From: Alnus glutinosa
Taxonomy: Eukaryota; Streptophyta; Magnoliopsida; Fagales; Betulaceae
Assembly: GCF_958979055.1 (NCBI RefSeq)
Contig: NC_084891.1
Location: forward strand, 25,257,501 to 25,321,500
Length of the DNA: 64,000 nt
Direction of reading: 5' to 3'
Shown here in pieces: positions 49,348 to 59,763 of this stretch. Each line of letters starts with the position of its first letter. Position 1 is the stretch's first letter. The translations under genes were made by a program, and so were the position numbers. The notes under the pieces were generated by a model that had not been told where the DNA came from, searched no databases, and saw nothing but the letters and a program-made list of their open reading frames with translations.

Positions 49348-51530
49348 TAAAAATGTGATTTCAAGCATTATTTTTTTTAGAGAATCATACTTAATTGTTC
49401 TCTTATTTTAATTTTTTTTTTTTTATAAAAAAAAAATCTCATAATTTAAAAAGATGTGATATGATATTCTCATTTATAATACTAAAATAGTAATGTTACT
49501 CTTCACACTCATTTTAATTTGCATTCACCAACGTGATGTGTTTTAATTGGTTTCATATATCATTAACTAAAAATATAACACGATGTAAAATAAATTTGAT
49601 AAATAAGTGTAAAATAGAGGGTGTATAAACAGGATATTTATTAACCACTAATTAATAACCACTCACAATCACTGAAAAATAACTATTAATAACCTTAATC
49701 ATATGAAAACGGATGCTCTCCGATTCAAATGAACATAAAGTATAATGTAAAAATAAAGATGAAATTGTGGTCGTACATAGAAAGAGCTTTAGTAGATGTT
49801 AATCATTTTTTTTTTTTTTTTAGTACAACTCTTCTTTATGCAAACTCTTGCAATGAGGCATGAGCCTTTGGTATGTGAGAAAAGATTCTTTGACAATGGA
49901 GTCGGTCTCAGCAATTCAATCCACCACCTGGTTAGCATTTTCGGATTTGAAGCAGTCCTTAAACATGGTTACTTATCTAGTTATCTTGTTTCTATAATAT
50001 TGTGGTTACAAGAAATTGCATGTTGCTTTTTGAAATATTGGTGTGTGTTTGCTCATGTGTGTTTTAGGGAGCTTCTCTCTTTCTTTTTCTTTTTCTTTTT
50101 TTTTTTTTTAAAAAAAAATTATTTAAATAAGTGTTATTATCAGAAGTATACAAGCGGATACGATTAGCGGTTATTAGTTAAAACCGCTAACTACTACTGT
50201 CTAAGACGGTTATTAAATTTTAAAAACCGTAACCATCTCTTTCTAGGCAATTAGCAGTTATTATTTTTATAACCAGCGGTTTGAAAATCGCTTTTTAATT
50301 TTGGCTTTGGGCTAAGTTTTTGGCAGGTTTTAATTTAAAATATATATATATATAATTTTTAGACCTTTTGGTATAAAATTAACAAATCTAAAATATTTAT
50401 TTAAAAAAATACAAATCCAAATAACCAAATACTCAAAAGCATTACAAATTCAAGTAACCAAATACAAACAATTTTTTAATATATGTATATTAAGGGTAGG
50501 CGGTTAGTGGTTACTAACCACATTTGCCTACCCCTAAAACTGCTAACCGCATTCGCCTAAGTGGTTAGCGGTTATGCGATTAGCGGTTGCGGAGAAGTTA
50601 TAATAACCGCTCTATTTGTACAGGCCTAGTTCTTATGTTAGGTAAAGGTAAAAAATGTTTTTAGAAGTATGATGTATTTTAAGTTGCTTGTTAATATATT
50701 TATTTTAAGAAGATAAAACAAAAACATTAACAAATATGACATTGAAAAGCGGTTAGTAGTTAATAACCGGCATTCAATAACCGCATAACCTTCGGTTGCT
50801 GTTAACCCTGTTGCAGCCCCCCCCCCCCCCCCCCCCTTTTTATTTTATTTTTTCAATTTTTAGTTTTAAGAATTTATTATTATTTTTTTTTTTTTATTAA
50901 GGGTACCTTTTTTATTGCAAAATTTTAGTAATTTGGGATAGACTTCGATGCAATTTTTAGTTTGGGGGGACATCGCAAATAAATGATAATTTTGAGAGTA
51001 TGTGTACTTTTTCCAAACAGAAAACACTTTTCAAAACACAAAATATTTTTTAAAAATTTCTCTTATATTCCCTTTGTTTATATGAAACAAAACAAATGCT
51101 TAATTTAGGAGAGGTAATAACTAACTTATTCTTTAAAAAATTAAAGAAAAAAAGTAGGATAACAGTATAACAGCCCGAAGATGAGGAGTAGTTGTGCGGC
51201 CACCTTGATGTGGTGGGGGTTGCTACTAATCAACCACCTAGCTTGGCTGACTTTGTTTGTTTCTCTTCTAAAATTTTTAAATTTTAAATTTTTAAATTTA
51301 TACAAACAGGTCTCCACACCTCTTTGGCGTTTTCTTTACCGTTGATAATAGCTTAAATGGAAATATTTATTTTATTAAAATAAACATTATCCTAACTTAT
51401 TTACACTATTTCTTATATTTTATAATTAGCTTGAAAATATTATCCAATCTTTAGTACTTAGCATAGAATGATTTATTGACAAATGATATTTGTACACATT
51501 TTTTTATTCCCATTTTGTATATATAATACT
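48740..51530. other. AT-rich intergenic region with decayed repeats
   Basis: Poly-A near 48857-48872, an (AAT)n tract near 49318-49345, a T run near 49807-49820 and a run of 20 C at 50817-50836. The part 50155-50790 is dense in direct and inverted copies of GCGGTTAGCGGTTA/TAACCGCTAACCGC, a pattern typical of transposon debris, but no ends were defined. The segment 48995-49240 resembles the older MITE at 52716-53200. No gene is supported. Confidence 0.45.
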
Positions 51531-51539
51531 TCTATGATT

Positions 51540-52115
51540 TATTAGTGCTTCTGCAGCATTTGGGACATTGAAGAATGGATCAAACGCAAGAGGCTACGTG
51601 GAGGGGTCAACCAAAAAGACAAAACCGAATCTGAGAAGAGGACCAACAAACAAAGAAGGGAAGCAAAGTTGCAGGAATTAAACAAATCCTGTCAAGGGAA
51701 GCATAGCTGGGTGAGTGGCTGGGCAGCAATGCCAACGACGAAACAATAAAATAAAAAACAGACAATTGCTGAAGCAACAAGACAAAACAAAAAGAGGAAA
51801 GTTGCAGAAGCGGTTTGGACCAAAAAAGGAAGGAAATCAGCTGCGAAAGAAAAGCCCAGCTTCTTCATTTCTTCTTCAACCAGCTGGAGTACTCCTCGTG
51901 CGCGCATGGGTCGGTTGTCCCACAGGAAAAATCGGAAGAAGACATCACTTATGGTCAAAGAAGGAGGAAACGACAGCCAAAGAAAAGGATCAACAAATGA
52001 AGGAACGTAGAGGAGCTGAAACGTACGTGAAGGCCCAAGAGAAGCTTTCCTTTGAATATATTGTGAGAGATTTGATTTCAGCATTAATAAGAGGGAATTG
52101 CTCCTCGCGGGGGTA
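51540..52115. other. Unassigned GC-richer island with overlapping open frames
   Basis: A purine-rich, GC-richer island in AT-rich surroundings, with frames of about 130 codons on both strands and no domain I recognise. It could be a transcribed leader, a captured gene fragment or part of a non-autonomous retroelement. I cannot support any of these. Confidence 0.3.
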
Positions 52116-52271
52116 ACTTAAATTATGAATTGCTCTTTTTAGGATTAAAATTAATTTAGAGATTTTTGTGATTGGTTAATTTATAAATCTCATCTTGAAG
52201 TTAAATTTCATTAAAAATTTTGACAGATTTCTTTAGGGGTCACGTTAACACCAATAAAATAACGATGCGTG

Positions 52272-52363
52272 CACTGGCAGAGCTATTTAGGAGCCGTGGA
52301 GGCCTTGGCCCCCCAAGCCCTAAGATTTTTTCTTAAAAAAATAAAATAAATAAAATTAGAGAT

Positions 52364-52397
<34 letters not shown>

Positions 52398-52453
52398 TTT
52401 TGCTCTTTTTCAATTTGACCCCTCCAAATTCTTAATGCTAGCTCCGCCACCAG
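52272..52453. mobile_element. hAT-like MITE
   Basis: The left end CACTGGCAGAGCTA and inverted right end CTGGTGGCGGAGCTAGCAT are variants of the CAGNGGCGGAGC terminus typical of plant hAT elements. Inside are the equally typical GGCCTTGGCCCCCCAAGCCC and TTGACCCCTCCAAAT blocks around a long T run. About 182 bp; an 8-bp target-site duplication is not clearly preserved. Confidence 0.65.
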
Positions 52454-52715
52454 ACACGTGTAGATCATAATAAAATAATAAAAATATAAATAAAGAAAAC
52501 TTAAAAATTATTTTCTTGAAAAAAAATTAAAAAAAGAAAATAAATGGCTGCGGGTGGACAGCCACCCCTAGATGCCTTTTGACATTATTTTTTATTTGTA
52601 TCTTTTGATATTGTGATTTGGTTTGTATTTATTATTGATGATTTAGACTAGATATTTGATCTACGACTTGGGAGGTGGATTATTTTTTATTGAATTAGCT
52701 TCCTAATGGCTTAAA

Positions 52716-53200
52716 GATCCGTTTGGGTTTACGATTTTAAAAAGTGCAATTTGAAATAACGATTTTAGAATATACAATTTGAAAAAATGGTTTTTAAAAC
52801 ATAGCTAAGCGTTTGGTAAAAGAGAAATACTTGGTTGTACACTCTCATCCCACTCTTATCCCACCCTTGTGTACTTGGACCAATAATGTGAGAGATAGTA
52901 GAGAGAGTATAGTGGGACCCTATTTTTTTAACAACATTATTGGTCCACGTAGACAAAGGTGGGATAGGAGTGGGATAAGAGTGTACAACCAAGCATTTCT
53001 CTTGGTAAAATTGTAGTTTAGCATTTAAAATCGTAAATTAGCCTTTAAAATTCTGTATTTTCAAAAAAGCATACTCTTACCTGTGATTTGAAAAAACAGA
53101 TTTTCTATGTTAAAAAATGCAGTTTCTTAACGTTTTATATTCTATGATTTGATTTAAAATTGCACTTATTATCTACGAAATCGCAATCATAAACGCATCC
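52716..53200. mobile_element. Older MITE interrupted by a second MITE
   Basis: The left end GATCCGTTTGGGTTTACGAT and inverted right end GGATGCGTTTATGATTGCGA resemble each other, and the arms are rich in GATTTTAAA/GCAATTT motifs. The 180-bp Mutator-type MITE at 52822-53001 plus its 9-bp duplication sits inside; without it the element is about 296 bp. Its superfamily is not settled. Confidence 0.6.
52822..53001. mobile_element. 180-bp Mutator-type MITE with 9-bp target-site duplication
   Basis: The left end GAGAAATACTTGGTTGTACA and inverted right end GAGAAATGCTTGGTTGTACA begin terminal inverted repeats of about 48 bp, nearly identical. Perfect direct repeats TTGGTAAAA at 52813-52821 and 53002-53010 give the 9-bp duplication of the Mutator superfamily. 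High arm identity suggests a fairly recent insertion into the older MITE around it. Confidence 0.9.
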
Positions 53201-53209
53201 TCAAACAAC

Positions 53210-54880
53210 TCATTCCAGGCTTCAATTGATCCCGAACGTGCAAAAAATACAAAATTAAATCATGGCTGACCCGAACTAGAAAACCGATTCAGATCTGTCA
53301 GCGTGCGGGTTGGATGGTCTGATCGTGGGTGGGCATGCAGTCTGAAGCATGGGCTGGGTTGGGCTTGCAGGTCAACTTGGGCAAACAGATCGGGCTGAAA
53401 CTTGGGTAAGGCAATTAGGTTGACTAGGCTTGGGCTCGACATTGGGTTTAGGCTTTGAGAACAGGCTGGTGGGCTGTAAATTTTGTTTTTGGGCTCGGCT
53501 CGAACTGGGCTCAGCACACGGGCTAAAATGGCATCATTTGGTCTTGCGTAGAATTACTCATTTGATAATGGCGCAAAGGCGCCCAAGGATCTCTCAAATA
53601 AATGTTGGCCACATTGATCATTTTCAATCTACTTTTATCATTTCATATATATATATATATATATATATAACGTTAAATTATGTATCAATAATTTTTTTTA
53701 AAAAATAATAAGGTAAAAATTGAGAATGAATTTAATAGAGATCACATAGAAGAAGTGTTAGATCGAATATGGGATTTACAAAAAATCACGCATATGTATC
53801 AATAATTTTTTTAAAAAAATAAGGTAAAAATTGAGAGTGAATTTAATAGAGATCACATTAAAAAAGTGCTAGATCAAATATGGGATTAATTTACAAAAAG
53901 TCAAGTGAGAATAGTATCACCAATACTAATGTTACATACTACATTTTTATTTTAAAATTATCTTACAATATTGATGTGACAGTCCTGACAAATCTTTAAA
54001 TTTTTCTTAACAATAATTAATTTAAGGGTTAATTACAACTATTACATACCGAAATAAAAATACAATTTATAACACTATCACTATGTAGTTTTGTTTTTCA
54101 ACAATCTTCATTTTATTGGAACATCACAATTCACAAGTTATAAAATTTGAAAATGGATGTATTTATGTAATGGGGTGTACGTACATATACAAAATGAACA
54201 TGCAGTCACTTCATTAAATTTTTTAAAATGAGATTATAATATATATTATATACACCCCTACATTAAATATTTTTAAATGACATAATATTATATACACCTC
54301 TAGATAAAAACAAAATAAAATATCTTTCAATTTATCTCAGTTTCAAATAAAATGGAGAGGATCCCAGTAAAAGTGAATTAATAAATTGTAATTTCTTTCT
54401 GGTAGGTACAAAAAAATTGACAACTTGGCCTTTCTATATATTTTGATTTTAATATTTAGAAGTTGATGGAAGAAGTTGAAAATTCAAAATCCATAACCAA
54501 AATGTGGTGAGAGAATATTGTCCATCAACGATACTATCATTAAAGCTCTTACCTAAGGCATCATATAACTTAGTTGATAAGCAATGGTCATTCTCTTAAT
54601 ACGGGAACAATAAAAGCAGAAAAACAGCAATTCCCAAAAACTATACTACTTTCGATGATATATAATGCATGAATAGCAACGAAGGGTTACGTTTGTTTCT
54701 CTTAATTAACCCTTTAACCACATACCATACAAAGAAAAACGCGTTAATTAGCTTCACGAGTACACATTTATTGTGCCTTATTTATTTCCAAGAAGGCACG
54801 TATTGGTTGCTCATTGAACAGACGAATAATTAATTAAGCTTCGTTCGTATCACCACCCCGGCCCCTGCCTCGCTAACCCT
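53210..54880. other. Intergenic with decayed repeats, promoter side of the CYSTM gene
   Basis: The part 53260-53530 has GGGTTGGGC/TTGGGCTCG-rich sequence typical of decayed plant transposons. (AT)n lies at 53647-53669. A tandem duplication of about 112 bp (unit starting TATGTATCAATAATTTTTTT) is at about 53679-53900. About 54350-54880 is probably promoter for the CYSTM gene. No gene is supported. Confidence 0.5.
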
Positions 54881-54886
54881 TTTTCC

Positions 54887-54896
54887 TATATATAAA
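54887..54896 (+). promoter_or_regulatory. TATA box of the CYSTM gene
   Basis: TATATATAAA lies 77-86 bases upstream of the ATG at 54973, in the right place for a transcription start near 54920-54930. Predicted from position and sequence only. Confidence 0.6.
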
Positions 54897-54972
54897 GGAG
54901 TGATCCCCATTTCCTTCTTTCATTGTTTTGCTTTTGCTTAAGTGTTAACTAGCTAGGGAAAGGAGGAAGATC

Positions 54973-55365
54973 ATGAGTTACTACCAGCAACAACCACCTG
55001 TGGCGGCTCCTCCTCCTCAAGGTATGCTTTCGTTTTGATGGAGAAAACCTGTTATGCATGTACAATATTCCGTGAGTTATGTTACATGGAAATGTGATTG
55101 TTGTTGGTGTTTGGCTTTCTGGTTTTTTTGAGTTGTGTATATGTATACGCGTGGGTTCATGATATATATGTATAGGTTATGTTCCTGAGGGATACCTTAC
55201 AAAGGATGCTTATCCTCCTCCTCCACCTGGGTATTCGCAAGGCTATCCTCAACCTGGGTATCCGCCGGCAGGTTATCCTCTACCCCAACCTCAGCCTCAA
55301 GTTGTTTACACTCAGGCGCCGGCGCCACCACAGAAAGAGGTTGGCTGCTTGGAGGGATGGTTAGT

Positions 55366-55396
<31 letters not shown>

Positions 55397-55629
55397 GATT
55401 CATTTCCTTTGAGGCGGGCATGGTTTTGGAATTTAATAGCAATTATCTGGATTCCCTCTAGTTAATTAGACGCTTTAAGTAAGATTTATTGATACATGCA
55501 TGCATGCTTTTCATATCCTTTTTTATGGCAAGAGTACTGGCTGCATGGCTAAAGCTTTTTCATCGTTCTTGTCTCTGCAGTTTGGCCGGAATCATCTGCT
55601 GTTGCTGTCTGGAATATTGCTGTATCTAA
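54973..55629 (+). CDS. Cysteine-rich transmembrane (CYSTM) small protein
   Basis: Small tail-anchored membrane protein of the CYSTM family, members of which are linked to stress and pathogen responses. Exons 54973-55021, 55176-55359 and 55581-55629 join in frame (GT-AG) to 93 residues. The N-terminal two thirds is Pro/Gly/Tyr/Gln-rich (SYYQQQPPVAAPPPQ, then repeated PPPGYSQGYPQPGYPPAGYP). The C-terminus is the CYSTM module: VGCLEGCLAGIICCCCLEYC, with the expected cysteine cluster in a short hydrophobic segment. The module is split by the last intron inside its second cysteine codon. A good TATA box is present. Length and layout are normal for the family. Confidence 0.92.
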
Positions 55630-55639
55630 TTAAACAGAG

Positions 55640-56790
55640 AATTAATGCTTTATTTGATCAGATAAATTAAGGCTGAGATCTTATCGATCTGTACTACTTT
55701 TGTTGACTCATACCAAATTACATAGGAATTATGCTGAAAATTAATATCTTGCGGACGTCCTTGATTGCAATTTGGGGTTTTCATGATGACAATATGTTAA
55801 TGTTGGATAATTGCTTTTGCAATCTCGCAGTTAATTAATTAATTAATTAGTATCTGTTTATATATTTCCAATTAACGTGGGTTTCGAACTTTCGATTGAA
55901 GAAAGTTATAGGCATGCAGTACTGTTGAGAAGAGAAGTTAAATAAATTAAAATAAATATACTTATTTGGAGGTGACCCAGGCCCACTATCGAGGTGGTTC
56001 ACGGGTACTCCTATTCTGCGGAGGTAGCATGGTTGTAGGAGTTGGACTCCATGACCGGCCCACCCCAAAGAGATTTTATGTATAATAAAAAATTCACATT
56101 TGTAGTATTAATTGAAGATAATCATGTGCCACAATAAAATGTTATGGCGTTCTCATGGGCGATTACTTACAATAATGCATGTAATTCTAAGTGTGAATTA
56201 CTCTTTGAGAAGTCTAGCTAGCTCTTTTATAATCTGCATTTTTACTTTATCATTAGTCAAGTTTTAAGTCATAAACCCTAATTAATTATCACTTAAAAAC
56301 CTACACCATTTGAACACTGTTAGAGACTGTTATAACAGTCCACGCACGTAATCATTTTAATGATATGTTTGTTCAGAAAGACATGGAGTCCCAATATTAA
56401 TTACCTATTTTACAAGCCTTAACTTTATTTGGGCCTTAAGATTTTTTACGTATAAAAGTTAACTTTCATACCCATTTAATTTTTACTCCCAACAACAAAT
56501 GATCTACAAAATGGTTAAGAGTCCATAATAATATACTACCTTAATTAGTCCGGATAATATTGGGTCATCTTGTTCTAAAAGTTCATGTAGCTCGTAAAGT
56601 TGCGAACTTTTTTAGGAAAGATTGACCAATTTTCTAACTTCATCTAGCATTTTAACATCATAAACACACTTATTAACGAAATATCTAAGCAGCACGAAAT
56701 TGAGGTTAGGGTTTATAATTCTTACCCGTGGTGTATGGATCATCTCTCTTTAACTTTAAAACACCTTTGAAATGCCTAATTTCTTTCTCT
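55640..56790. other. Intergenic, downstream of the CYSTM gene
   Basis: AT-rich spacer. A GC-richer block at 55965-56065 (GAGGTGACCCAGGCCCACTA and CCATGACCGGCCCACCCC) looks like a fragment of a dispersed repeat but could not be assigned. No gene is seen. Confidence 0.4.
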
Positions 56791-56799
56791 TTCTCTCTA

Positions 56800-57010
56800 T
56801 CTCGCACTTTCTCTCTCTTGGTTACTAGATGGGCGAGGGAATATGTAGATTGTCATCATTCGAATGGTTCACGTACCATTATAACAGTTGATCAAGATTA
56901 GGTTAATTACTGGTGTGTAGCATTAGAACGGTGGACTGGGAGTTATCATGCTCACGTTGCATCGTTCGAATGTTTCTCGAGTCGTTCGAACGGTGCATCT
57001 AATTCTTGAA
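56800..57010. repeat. Repeat fragment with TTCGAACG palindromes
   Basis: Contains CATTCGAATGG, CGTTCGAATG and CGTTCGAACGG within 170 bases. Its layout resembles the CGTCCGGACG-bearing repeat immediately to its right, but with TTCGAA in place of TCCGGA. No reading frame. Confidence 0.5.
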
Positions 57011-57169
57011 ATTTGAAGTGTTTTTCTAAGTCTTTACTTATTTTAAGGTATCTATTGTTTGTCTCAATTTAAATTACTAACTCCCCTTAATTAAGTAATT
57101 TCCTTACTTAAATTTTATTATTTTCATGTGAAAATATTTATTGACTTCAAATTTAAACCAAGTGTGTGT

Positions 57170-58420
57170 GCAAACAAATATCTTAAATGCAGAATTTAAA
57201 TAAGACAAGATATTTGTTACGAAGTGGAAACTCTATGAAGAGAAAAAACCACTCTGGGGCAGCCAAATCCAGGAAATCCACTATCCAAAAACAAAGCTAG
57301 TTACAAGACATTCGTACTCACATAACCCTATGCAGTAGTCATACCTTTAACTTTGACGTGTAGCCCAATACAAACGCTTCCCAACCAGATCTTTCACCTG
57401 AAGGGGTTTTTTTATGGATTCCTTTACCTTAGAGCCGACCCCTAAGATAGACTTCGCGCGAACACTTGAGCACACACCGGCAACGGCTTGAGAGCTAGCA
57501 GATTTTTCGATTCTCCCTAAACACCATCTCAAAGCCCTATGGAATTCGATACTGAATTCATACAATTTACAAGCCTAGAGCCTCCTATTTATAGGCTTTA
57601 AGAGACCCTAAATCTGCTGAGAAACGGACTCTGACTGTCGACCGTCCGGACGGATTTCTGCGATATCTTTTCAAAAACAGCGCAGTCCTGGAGGCCGTCA
57701 CGACGGTGGGCCGTCTGGACGCTGTTCGGACATTCAAGTTGTAGGATTTTTTCTTAACTTTCCAACGACACCAATTTCGTCTCAATCTGATACTCGAGTA
57801 GAGAGTTATGATAAAAACACTGAGACGTGCGCATAAATCTTCCTGGAAGCCTGAAATGCGTCCGGACGGTGTTGCCCTTTCGTCTGGACGGTTGCTGTTT
57901 CCCAATCCGTGTCTGAACATGAAATCCAACTACTTGTCGAACACTGAATGGCGTCTAGACGGTATTGCCATGTCGTCCGGACGGATGCACTTGAACACTG
58001 GATTCTTCTCGAACTCTTAATAGTGTCCGGACGATTTGCCATTACGTCCGGACGAATGCAATCTTGAACAGTTTGAAGTTTCTAAACACTAATGGGCGTC
58101 CAGACGGAAAGTTCTCGTCGTCCGGACGGATGTTGCTAACTGTAGAGCATCCGGACGAGAACACCACATCGTCCGGACGGTTGCTTGGGATCCGACTTCT
58201 CTGAATTGGAATCTACACAAAATCTTCCTTGAACACTGAAATAGCCTTCATGAAGCTTGTGACACTTGCAACTTGTCATAATACGGCTCTTTCCACATCA
58301 GAGAAATAAATTCTAAATATCTGAAGACTCTGAAATATACGACATCCCTGTGAAAGCAGCAACAATACATAATAGTGATTTTGTCAACAGAGTGTTGCCA
58401 ATCAAAAACTAACACCATGA
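57170..58420. mobile_element. LTR-like repeat carrying CGTCCGGACG palindromes
   Basis: The left part is related to the repeat at 26335-27250 in the same orientation. From 57640 to 58180 it carries about a dozen copies of the decamer palindrome CGTCCGGACG, six of them perfect (57643, 57859, 57974, 58045, 58119, 58170) and the rest one-base variants, spaced irregularly among CTTGAACACTGAA-type linkers. The right end has CAACAGAGTGTTGCCAATC-like sequence. No coding domain; likely an LTR or non-autonomous retroelement. Borders are approximate. Confidence 0.6.
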
Positions 58421-58479
58421 ATTTAGAATTTCCTTTGTGTTCGTAAATTTTATTTTATAAATTGCCATATTTTTGTTCA

Positions 58480-58990
58480 GGGTATTACACCAGAGGGTGA
58501 AAGATTGTCGGTTTCCAAGACCCCTACCCTTTGGAGTGGGTCCCAAGGGACTTCTCCACCCCTACAGTCCTCTTTCGCGTGAGGTCACAAGGGACTCTCC
58601 CACCCTCGTGATCACTTCCTTTTCCCCCAGGTAGGTTGCATGGATGGGGTCCCTTGCTATCACACCTGTGGAGGTGAGGTGGTCTTGCCGCAACCTATAC
58701 TTGCGAGGTGGTGTGTTCTCCACGACCCATCCAGAGCGAGATAGGAGGGGTAGTAGAGGATTTTTCCACCCCATGACCACTTTTGTAATATGAAAGGATC
58801 AGTGGTAGCGAGGGTAGAAATGTCCACCAAAACCAACCCTAGAGGGTGGGGTCCCCACAACCCACTCTCTGTCGCCCTTTGGGGTGGGTCGCAGGGACTC
58901 CCTCGCACCCATGTTTGCTTGGTGGATGTATCTGGTTAACCACCTCCCTAATCAACATAGGACTAGGTCACTAGAACCCACCACCTATGG
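58480..58990. repeat. GC-rich block with CCACCCC / GGGTCCC motifs
   Basis: A GC-rich island with repeated GGGTCCCAAGGGACTT, CTCCACCCC and GTGGGTCGCAGGGACTC-like phrases. The frames are short and antisense-symmetric, so coding is unlikely. Probably part of a decayed transposon; not assigned. Confidence 0.4.
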
Positions 58991-58999
58991 AGGTGTTTC

Positions 59000-59763
59000 T
59001 GCCTCTACAACCACCATCCCAAATTGGGAAGGGGATTAACAATAGGGAATGTTTAACTCTCATCGTCACTCAATACATAATCTCGTGGTAAATGCGAACA
59101 CTTCTAATTCTGAAGATTTTAGTGTTTCCTTCTCTTCAAATTACATATTTACATACACAATAATTATGAATATAAGTGATCTATATAAAGAATAAGTGAT
59201 TAAGATATCTTTGACATTTTGCTAACATAAAGCACAATAAACCGTTGGGGGATGTTTATATTGTAGGAAAATAGAATGTGTGATATTCATAATTAGAAGA
59301 AAGTAGTGTAGAATACAAAATAGGTATGCTGAAATCTGTATAGTAAGGCGAGTTTTAATTTATTTTTTAGACAAATAATGTCTCTCACTTATATAATAAG
59401 TTATGCAAAGGAGTCACAACAATTTTGTCCTATTGATATGGTGCTGCCCTAATTATAATGTGCAGATCGCAAATTTTGAGCATTATCTTGAACAAAAAAT
59501 GTGTAAGAGCAAAAGAGGAGATGTAATTCAAATTTTTGAAAATACCCTTTTATAGAATTATAAGAGCGGTTTATGACTGTTGGGAAAATGGTTATTAATG
59601 TTAAAATTTGAACTAAAAATTGACTGCTAAAATGGCATGCAGTGGTACATGTTCAAAATATACATCATATTTCACACAAAAATAATAGGCATGTGGCCGT
59701 GCGATGATGTACGTGTACATGCAAAGTGCGCCTAAAGCGTCAATGTGATGTGCGGTGACACCA
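59000..59763. other. Intergenic
   Basis: AT-rich sequence between the GC-rich block and the CACTA-type terminus. Nothing is recognised. Confidence 0.4.
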
